From Phanerodontia chrysosporium (Eukaryota > Basidiomycota > Agaricomycetes > Polyporales > Phanerochaetaceae), in NCBI GenBank assembly GCA_001910725.1, contig MJGA01000006.1, positions 124,001 to 188,000 of the forward strand: a stretch of 64,000 nt of DNA, written 5' to 3'. Position 1 is the first letter of the stretch; every line of letters starts with the position of its first letter. The notes under the pieces were generated by a model that saw only the letters and a program-made list of their open reading frames with translations, was not told the origin of the DNA and did no database searches. Below, in pieces: positions 56,177-64,000 of this stretch. The position numbers and the translations under genes were made by a program.

Positions 56177-57798
56177 ATGGCAGACACCAAAGTCGCCGAG
56201 CTCAACCCGCGCACGCACGGCTACGAGTTCTTCGGCCCCCTGGGCACGCTCTTCATAACCATCGCCGTGCCAGCGACAACTTATGGCCTCTACTTTGGCT
56301 GCTCCGAGCACTCTGGCGGCTGCCCACCTCCGCTCCCGACCATCTGGCCGACCGTAAAGGCCTCGCTGCAGAATCCCGAGTTTGGAAGTCCCTCTGGGAC
56401 AGGGATGCGGCCGTGATGTACCTCGCATGGTACCTCTACTGCGTCGTCTGTTGGTTCGTCCTCCCGGGCGATTGGATTGAGGGCTCGACCATGCGGGATG
56501 GCAGAAAGAAAAAGTACAAGATTAACGGTGCGTGCGCAGTGCCCTGCCACCATACCACCTCCTAATCCTTCCCCTGAAGCCTTTTCCACGTTCTTGTTAA
56601 CCATGGGCATCACTGCTGGCTGGATCATGCGGTTCGGGCCTCAGTCCTTTACGTTCATCTATGAGCACTGGGTCGGCCTTGTCACTGCATCGGTCCTTAT
56701 GTCCGTCTTCCAAGCCCTCTACTGCTACGTCTCGTCTTTCTTCGGCGACAAGCTCCTTGCGCTCGGCGGAAACACAGGCAACCCTATCTACGACGTGCGC
56801 ATTCCGCGTGCCCCTTGTTCGCGTGACGCCTCTTACTGAGCCCCTTGCTTCTAGTTCTTTATCGGTCGAGAGCTCAACCCGTCGATAGGCTCATTCGATA
56901 TCAAGTCCTTCAATGAGCTCCGCCCGGGCCTCATCCTCTGGGCACTCATCGACATTAGCATGGCGTGCGAGCAGGCCGTCCGCCGCGGCGGCAACATCAC
57001 AGACTCGATGTGGCTTGTCTTGTTCTTCCAGATCCTCTACGTTGCAGATGGCTTGTACAATGAGGTCAGCACACCCCTGTGGCCGTATGATAACTGCATC
57101 TCACGCCTTGCATAGCCCGCCATCTTCACGACTATGGACATTACCACCGACGGCTTCGGCTTCATGCTGGCAGTGGGCGACCTCGCCTGGGTGCCCTTCG
57201 TGTACTCGCTGCAGGCGCGCTACCTTGTCTTCAAGCAGGTCGAGCTCGGCCCTGTGTACACCGCTGCGATCCTCCTTGTCAACTTTACCGGCTACTGGAT
57301 CTTCCGCGCCGCCAACGGTGAGAAGAACGACTTCCGCAACGGCAAGAACCCCAAGAGTGCGTGCTGCAGCGCTGCCAGCGCAGATTATTCCTGACCGCTT
57401 GTCGCAGACCTGAAGACCATGGACACGAAGCGCGGCACGAAGCTGCTTGTTGAGGGATGGTGGGGCATGTGCCGCCACCCCAACTACCTGTGCGTCGCTC
57501 TGGCATCGCATCTATCTAAATTCTCATCCTGTCCTCAGTGGCGACTTGTTGATGGCTCTTGCATGGTCTCTGCCAACCGGTTTTGAAACCCCGGTTACGT
57601 ACTTCTACGTCTCGTACTTCCTGGTCCTGTTGATCCACCGCCAGTACCGCGACGACGAGAACTGTGAGAAGAAGTAAGTCTCGACTAGTTCGGGATATCT
57701 CGAGAAGAGGTTGTTGACCGTGAATCTGCAGATACGGCGACGACTGGCACAAGTACAAGCAGCTGGTTCCATATCGCATCTTCCCCTATATCTACTGA
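56177..57798 (+). CDS. ERG24: Delta14-sterol reductase (C-14 reductase), one-base frameshift
   Basis: ER polytopic enzyme that reduces the C14-C15 double bond after Erg11 in ergosterol synthesis, using NADPH; target of morpholine fungicides. The N-terminus [17 protein letters not shown] starts helix 1; further helices include [14 protein letters not shown] and [18 protein letters not shown]. Family signatures: [51 protein letters not shown] (about 57446-57545) and the ending [20 protein letters not shown]. The LPTGF...YFY and Y-R-I-x-P-Y-I-Y ends separate it from ERG4. About six exons. The frame breaks at TTT 56381-56383; one extra T gives [20 protein letters not shown]. As given, the first frame would stop at 56416. 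Since ERG24 is central to growth, a sequence error is more likely than loss. Confidence 0.92.
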
Positions 57799-58327
57799 AA
57801 AGGCTTTGGGTTGTCCTGACGAATTTTATGACTTCCTTTGCGTAGCTACCGACACGAACGACTTTGTCCTTCCTAGGTTTTAGGCAAGCGCAACTAATAT
57901 ACGTGTACTTCAAGCTTGTCTGAGACGAAATGTCCACCACGCGTGGTCGTAAGAGCAACTACATCCTCGCCAACTTGCGTGCTCCTTGCCTTTGGAACTA
58001 TCCCTGCGTCGTGCTGTATGATGCCGTCGAACACAGCCAGTCCAGCACAATCAGAGACTGCGAATGTATGAAACCGATATCAATGCACACCGGAGTTGAG
58101 TTGCTCTGGCTCATCTGATTAACGTCGTGTGCTTTGCTGGCGATCCAGGTCTGATAAGCTCGTAAGTTGTGGCACTCTACAACCTTCAGTAGTACTAGTT
58201 AGCAAGATTCTCTTTATACGTCGTGGTACGTCACGAATAGGTAACTCTGCACGCATACTGCCTAACACCCACAGCTCCTCCAGGTCTGCACATATACGCG
58301 GACAGATATCGTCTCGGCGATCTCGAC
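57799..58327. other. Intergenic, nothing recognised
   Basis: 529 bp between ERG24 and the F-box-like gene. No motif seen. Confidence 0.45.
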
Positions 58328-59991
58328 ATGCACGGTGCATCTGCCGCCGACCTACCGCCAGAGTTGTTCCCTCTCATAATCGAGCACGTCGTAGACGCGT
58401 GCATAGTCGCTGAGGACTCTTTCGTGCGTTCAGTGGAGAGGCGGGTGATTGGCCAGCTTTCCCTGGTTTCCTCGTATTGGGCGAAGAACTGCCGAAGGCA
58501 CCTATTCCCAGGCTCGGACGTTGCGATTCGGGGAACTAGCGACGTAGTCGCCCTCAACCGTCTCCTGCAATCCCCTGTGCAAGCCACGCCTCCTCTTCAC
58601 GAATGTCTCTACCCGGCGACATTTGTCCTGGATGCTGCGGTGGTTCCTTGGATCGAGATGGCGTCCTGCATACGGCTGCTCTCCAACCTCGACTTCTCAT
58701 TGATCCAATGCAAGCTCGAGCACGTCACCAAGCCCAAGGCAGCCCGCAAAGCGCAGGCATCCGAGGAGCACGCGCCGGACTCGTGGTCCCACGGGCTCCC
58801 GCGCACGCTACCAGGCAGCACGCTGCACGTTCGGCACCTGCACCTGTACGACCTCAAGTTCCCGGACCTCGCGAGCCTCTGCCGGCTCTTCGATCTGCCC
58901 ACGCTGCGCGAGGTGCGCTGCCGGAAGCTGCACATCGCGCACCTCGCGCTGCCCTTTCCGCGGCGCGTGCGCACCGCGCGGCCGGGCAACAGCTTCGACG
59001 TCGAGGTCGCGCAGTGCGGCGCGCCCGCCGCGAACACGGGCATCCTGCTCGCGAGCGCCGCGTTCAACCACACGCTCGCGACGCCCGCGTACGGCCTCGG
59101 CTGGGCGACGTGGGTCGCCGTCCACCACGCCGCGTGCGCGCTCGCGCAGCCGGACACGGCGGCCCCGAGCGCGGTGCACCCCGACTGTGCGCTCCTGGGT
59201 ATCGTCGAGCGCCGCGCGACCGTGGCGTCGCTGCGCCTCAAGTTCCTCACCCCGCGACACGCCTGGCTCAACATCCTCGCACGGCCCCGCGACATCACGC
59301 ACGAGCTCACGCTGAGCTGGGCGTACACTCCCGACAGCGCGGCCCTCCGCGTGCCGGCACGCGCACCGTCACGCGCCTCCGCATGAAGCTCAGCGACGCC
59401 CCGCTGTCTGAGGACATGCTCGCCTTGTGTGTGCGCAGCCTGCGCGAGCTCGCGGACGCTGCTGCGCCTGCCATGCCGGTGATACTCGATGTCGAGCAGA
59501 ATGCGCAGACGTTCGCGTGGCTCGTCGAGTACGTCCTCGGTTGCCCAGACACGCCCCTCCGACGCCTCCACGACAGGCGCAAGCTTAGACTCGCGCTCAG
59601 CTACCACACCCATGGCTGGCACTACGCTGAACTGAGCCTGCGCGACGTCGCGCTGCAGCCGTCGAAACGTGTGGTAGGAGAGGACACCGTCATCCTCGAC
59701 CCTCGTAGCCGCGTGGAGCTTTGTCTTTGCACCCTTCACCTGGATTCTGAAGCAGAGGCTGCCGCTGAAGCAGCGTACCTCCGATGGTTGGCTGTACAAA
59801 CGCGAGCAACTCTCGCCGAAGAAGCTCCAGCTGAAGACGCTCGACCGAAGACGAAGAAGCAGCGGGAGGAAATGTTCACGATGTTCCTGCGAAGTACGCA
59901 GTACAAGGCTATCAGGGCGTCGTCCACACGACGTGTACGAGCGTACGAAAATAATGTCCTAGGCGAAAGTTACGATGAAGTCACCTCCTGA
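58328..59991 (+). CDS. F-box-like / Leu-rich hypothetical protein, one-base frameshift
   Basis: The N-terminus ADLPPELFPLIIEHVVDAC with GQLSLVSSYWAKNCRRHLFP has the pattern of fungal F-box-like proteins (LPPEL...LSLVS..W). The remainder is Leu- and Ala-rich with no named domain, very GC-rich from 58780 to 59400. The frame breaks at GG 59356-59357: with one extra G the reading continues as LRVPGTRTVTRLRMKLSDAP for about 210 more residues to 59991; without it a stop comes at 59386. The C-terminal part ends in a Lys/Arg-rich helix (KTKKQREEMFTMFLR). Unspliced as far as I can see. If the F-box is real it would pair with Skp1; substrate unknown. Confidence 0.7.
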
Positions 59992-60414
59992 GGTGCAGAG
60001 CGAACAGGTCAATGAATTCTTCGCCTGTGTTAACGTGTGATCGAAAGCAAGAGCAACGCTTACCTGCGACTCACTGCCAGCAGCCCGAACTCACAAATGT
60101 GCGCGAATAGATAAATCATAACTTGTATTTGCGAAACAAAGATGAATATATAGAGAACGTCCGTCTTGCGAGTCGATGTGCGATCGATAGAGGAATAAGC
60201 TTATGATGTGGGTGGGAAAGCGGGCCGGAAAGCGAGGGTCGAGTCGATGATGCGGACTTGCGTCAGAAGAGTTGGACAAGAGGACAGGTTGGGGAAGGTG
60301 TATAAGATGTGGAGCTTGATAAGAAAGAAGAAGGTGGGTCGTAACAGGGTCGTAACAGATGAGCTGAAATAGTGTAGAAAGAGGGTTGGGGTCGTGACAT
60401 CCGGGTGGAGGTAT
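59992..60414. other. Convergent 3' spacer
   Basis: 423 bp between two converging genes; no motif seen. Confidence 0.45.
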
Positions 60415-63400
60415 CTATCGAAGTGTGAAGAAGGCTTGGAAGGACTGCAGAAGTGGAAGTGATGTGAGGACGTTGCTGACGAGCGGGTCGTCTTCGGTAC
60501 GCTGTGGTGCATAGTAAAAGCCAGCGACGAGAACAAGGTAACTAGGAAAAAGTTGAGATGAGCATCGCGGCGTGCACGGAGGGGACGTGAATGTACCTCA
60601 ATATCAATATGCTGCCACGGTGGTAGTTGCTCTTGGCTTCGATGTACGTGTAAGTCATCAGGAAGACAGCCAGAATGAAGCTTATGACGTCCCAGCGGGG
60701 GAAAATCAGCCTGTACACGGTATCAGCTCTGCGCTCTCGTTATCACGGGCCAGACACTTACGTGAAGGTGTCGGCGACTGATCCCATCTTGTCAGGTGCA
60801 TACCATGCCGAGAAGGCAACCATGGCGGGGATTTGGAGAAGACAGACCTGCAAAGCGTACGCAGAACCGATTTCCATACTGACAAAAGTGTAAGCAGAGC
60901 TTGCCGCGAGAGTAGAGCGAACTCATACCTCAAGGCGATGTTACCGTTCATGGCGAACGACATCGCGTTCATGAACTCTGTCGTATTTGGGACCAATGCG
61001 AACAGGGTGATCCCGAGGAATTTCTCGTCGATGCCCGAGCCCTCCAGCACGACGTCCACAACGTCCACAAGGATCTCCGCGATAGCCGCATACAACGCCG
61101 TGCACGCCAGAAGCACACTTGCGCTAGTGCCACGGCTCCAGGACGGGCTGTCGTGCCCACCATGGCCACCCGCGGCCTCCATCTCATGGTTCATGCGCGG
61201 GCGCGCAGGCGAGTGCGGGTTGTGTTGCTGCTGGTGCCGGAGCGCGCTGACGGTCGCGACCGCAACGGCGCGCGTGAAGTCGTCAGGCGTGAGATTGCCC
61301 GGGAGCTGCAGGGGCTGGATCGCAGGGTCGTGGATTGCGTGATCGACGCTCTCCATGAGAGGCGTCAGGCCCGGGGCGTTGATTACAGGGGGATTGGCGT
61401 AGGATATCCTCCGGTTACTGCCAGCGGGCGCAAGTGAGGCCTGGCTGGTGCTCTGTGTAGACAGGTTTGCGGGTGGCACTGATTCATCCTGCGCTCGGGG
61501 CACGGGAGTTTGACTGCGCGACGTTTCCCTGCTCTCTCCGACGTTGACTGTGCTTGGCCTGCGATGCAAGGATGGCAGCTTCTGCAGGGTTCCTGGCAAG
61601 AGCCTTTGGTACAAGGAGATCCGAGGGTTCGACGGCTCTACCGGCATCTCCGTAGGATGCAAGAGTTGCTGCGGGTTTTGCCAAATTTGGGACGCATGAG
61701 TACGAAGCGAGAACCAAAGACCGATCAGGTACGACTATTAGAAGATAGTTAGCCTTGAGGGTCGCCTGAACAAGGGGCATAACATACCAGCAGTAGAATA
61801 CAAGCGCAGAAGTACATTAAGGACTTTACAGTCGATTGATAGAACGGATCATCGACGGGGTCTGGGTGTTCGTAATAACAGTGTTGGCACACCCATGGAG
61901 GGCCTTTAGGTTTCGTAAGTGAGGTGCCTGAGGGGCAGCCTTCACAGACGAGCTGGAACTACGCTTATAATGAGTAACACATTGCCACCAAGGTTCAGCT
62001 TCTGCTTACGCTTCCATATGTCTGATAGAACAGGGTCGGGGCCAGAGTACCAATGAAGGCCATGATCAGCAGCATACTGGTGACGCCGGCACTCTTCGCA
62101 TTGAACTTCATCTCCTTCTGCCGGATGGCCCCGCTGCACATACTTGCGCCGGGCATGAGGAGAACGCCCGCCAGCAAGCTGCCGACAATGGAACCCTCCA
62201 CAAGGTGGCCACGCCGCTCGGTGAGGGCGATCGCATACAGGATGATTTCGATGATGGAACCGAACGTGGCGTTAATGACTGCACCCATGCCGATGGAGGA
62301 CTGCGCAGAGATAGAGGCAACCGCCATGCCGATGAAGTACGAGAGAGGAATAACGCTGGCAAGACTCATAACGAAGATGACCGGGCGCGCTGTGATGAGG
62401 GAGAGGAGCGCAGGAACGTGCTTACCCGCCCGTTCATGACGCTCTGCCCAGGGGAGCAGCACCCAGCCGTCCAGGATCACAAAGAACACGATCGGCATGA
62501 GGTTGACGAACATGATGTTCACGCCGCCGACCGTGTACTTGTAGTACTTCCATCCGAACGCGCGGTACGTGCAAAGCAGGATCGTCGAGGTGGGCGAACC
62601 GGACGGCGCGGCCTGGCCAGCAGCGAGCCTAGCGTGCTTGAAGGAGACATGCGTGTCGTTTTCGCTGTGCTCGCCGTTCTCGCCTACTTCTCGCGCAGTT
62701 CCGTTGTCCACCGTCACGGCGACAACTGGAGCAGCGCAGAAGCGGATGTCGCTGGGGTGCTGGAACATGTACGTGAGGAGCGCCCACGTGAGCTTCGCCA
62801 TGGGCACAGTAAAGACGAGGCCCCAGCAGATGGTGCAGACGAGGAAGAGGAAAGGCGCAATGAAGATGGTGAACAGCGCGTAATATAGGACCTTCCCCAG
62901 CCCGGACGGGCGTCCTTTGCCTGCATTGGCCAGCGTGGACGAGGGGGTTGCGCCATAAGACTTCGAAGGGGTCAGAGGTGCAGGTCGTGAAAGGAGGGAG
63001 GTAGTCTCGTGGGGCTCAGGGACGGTGTTGGGATCCCAAGAGACCGAGGCCTGGTGGTGCAGAGCGGTTCGTGGGGTTATCGTGGAATGAACCGAGGGTT
63101 GCTCGTGGGCGGCCTCGCGAGGGGTCACCGTTCCTGTCGAGTTGTCGCCGTTCGCCACACCGTGCGGGGTCGCAGTACCTTCATCGTCTTCGCTCAGGTG
63201 GTCAGCGCCAATGTCCCCCTCGACATACTTTCCAAACGGCCAGAAGATGTACCAGCCAAGGCCGAAGATCAGGGTGGCATACGGCTTGCCACCAAAGGGA
63301 ACGAGTCGCAGCACGGCCGCGACAGCAAAGCACACAAGCGCGAGCCACCAGCCAAAGGCGACGGCCCAGAAGATGTTACCAGGGAGGAGGTGCCGCTCGG

Positions 63401-64000
63401 CCTGCGCGGATGGGACAGAGTGCAACGCCTGGTCGGCGTAGCGCGTCACAGAGCGCGACTTCTTGTACAGCGCAGGCTTCCAGATTGGCAGGCCGAATGG
63501 GTGCTCGACGTTGATGAGCGACTGCCGCTCTTGACTGTTATCGGGTCTTCATCACGCTCCTCGTCCTCGTCCTCGGTACGCGAGCCGTGTGCGTCGTCGC
63601 GCTCGTAGGCAGCTGTTCCGCTGCGCGAGTTTTCGTACTCCAAATCCTCGTCTTCTTCGCTCAGGATCCCCTCATCGTCGCGGTATGCACGGCCCGCGGC
63701 GCGCGAGCTCGCGATGCTGGTGCTGCGCGTGCGCGGCCGGCGCACAGAGGAGCTCGACATGGCTCTCGGCACGTAAGGGTGGTGGGTCCGCTTCGGGGTG
63801 GGGGACGACGCTCTGCCGGTTCCGGAGCTGAAGTAGGATGTGCCTTCGTGGTGGTGGCGGGGAGTGTCAAGCGGGGACCACTGGGACGCTTGGCTCACAC
63901 TGCGGTGCAACGGAAGTCTGCCGAGAAACGTCGAATTGGTCGGAGTGGCTCCGGGGGTCGTGGTGGATGAAGAATCGTCGTGAGAGTCGTCAGGAGAGCT
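60415..64000 (-). CDS. VNX1: CaCA-family cation/H+ exchanger, Vnx1-like, 5' end beyond window
   Basis: Polytopic vacuolar or endomembrane antiporter of the Ca2+/cation superfamily; yeast Vnx1 exchanges Na+/K+ for H+. The N-terminal cytosolic part (64000 to about 63480) is Ser/Arg/Asp-rich and its frame is still open at the window edge. Then NIFWAVAFGWWLALVCFAVA, YIFWPFGKYVEGD, several helices, the first exchanger repeat (GMAVASISAQSSIGMGAVIN running into ATFGSIIEIILYAIAL, about 62330-62220), a Cys pair loop (CEGCPSGTS, WVCQHCYY, about 61930-61880), a long disordered loop (61660-61180), and the second repeat (FALVPNTTEFMNAMSFAMNG, about 61000-60940). It ends QSFQAFFTLR at 60415. One base seems missing at GGG 63543-63545; restoring it joins DEDPDNSQERQSLINVEHPF. 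At least six exons in the window. Confidence 0.85.

Noticed and set aside
58609..59799. A 396-codon open frame on the minus strand opposite the second F-box-like gene
   Set aside because: It is the antisense of GC-rich coding sequence with strong third-position bias; its protein has no motif, while the plus strand has an F-box-like start and a consistent continuation.
1..64000. CRISPR arrays, prokaryotic operons, transposons or viral insertions
   Set aside because: No regularly spaced repeats, transposase, reverse transcriptase or terminal repeats were seen, and the sequence is clearly spliced eukaryotic DNA.

Overview
The window is nuclear DNA from a filamentous basidiomycete, most likely an Agaricomycete close to the polypores. 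Nearly every gene is cut by several short (about 45-65 nt) GT-AG introns, genes lie close together on both strands, coding GC is high, and the contents (paired hydrophobic-anchor P450s, ERG24, a Pkc1 with HR1-C2-C1-C1-kinase order, DASH subunit, F-box paralogues) fit that group. No rRNA, tRNA, transposon or CRISPR array could be supported.

Layout. 1-3369: cytochrome P450 copy 1. 4111-13229: MPS1 kinase, the ribosome-maturation GTPase EFL1 and a probable ORC6. 13785-19396: ankyrin/MYND protein, EXPERA (emopamil-binding) membrane protein, secreted CrtC/AttH-fold protein, and an F-box gene preceded by the relic of another copy. 19468-25691: secreted S28 peptidase, NmrA-like oxidoreductase, sirtuin HST2. 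25869-28806: a PLK4-like protein whose kinase domain looks inactive. 29804-32612: secreted S1/P1 nuclease and an alpha/beta hydrolase. 33136-38685: SH3/WW RasGEF and a TMEM170 protein. 39549-42469: P450 copy 2 and DAD1. 42725-49058: PKC1 and an acidic unknown protein. 49392-54199: Cep57/Ppc89-like spindle-pole protein and ORC2. 54453-57798: mitochondrial CitE-like lyase and ERG24. 58328-64000: a second F-box-like gene and a Vnx1-like cation/H+ exchanger that runs off the window.

How they fit together. A large share of the genes act in replication and mitosis: ORC2 and ORC6 (origin recognition), MPS1 (spindle checkpoint), DAD1 (DASH ring), the spindle-pole protein and the PLK4-like protein. 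Four promoters serving these genes carry the same 8-mer CACGTGAT within about 130 bp of a start codon, a possible shared regulatory element. ERG24 and the P450s are ER membrane enzymes; PKC1 and the RasGEF are signalling hubs.

An important caution: in at least nine genes the reading frame is lost by exactly one missing base, usually in a 2-4 base homopolymer, including the essential genes ORC2 and ERG24. This looks like systematic one-base deletion error in the assembly rather than nine pseudogenes. Gene coordinates below run from start codon to stop codon and include introns.
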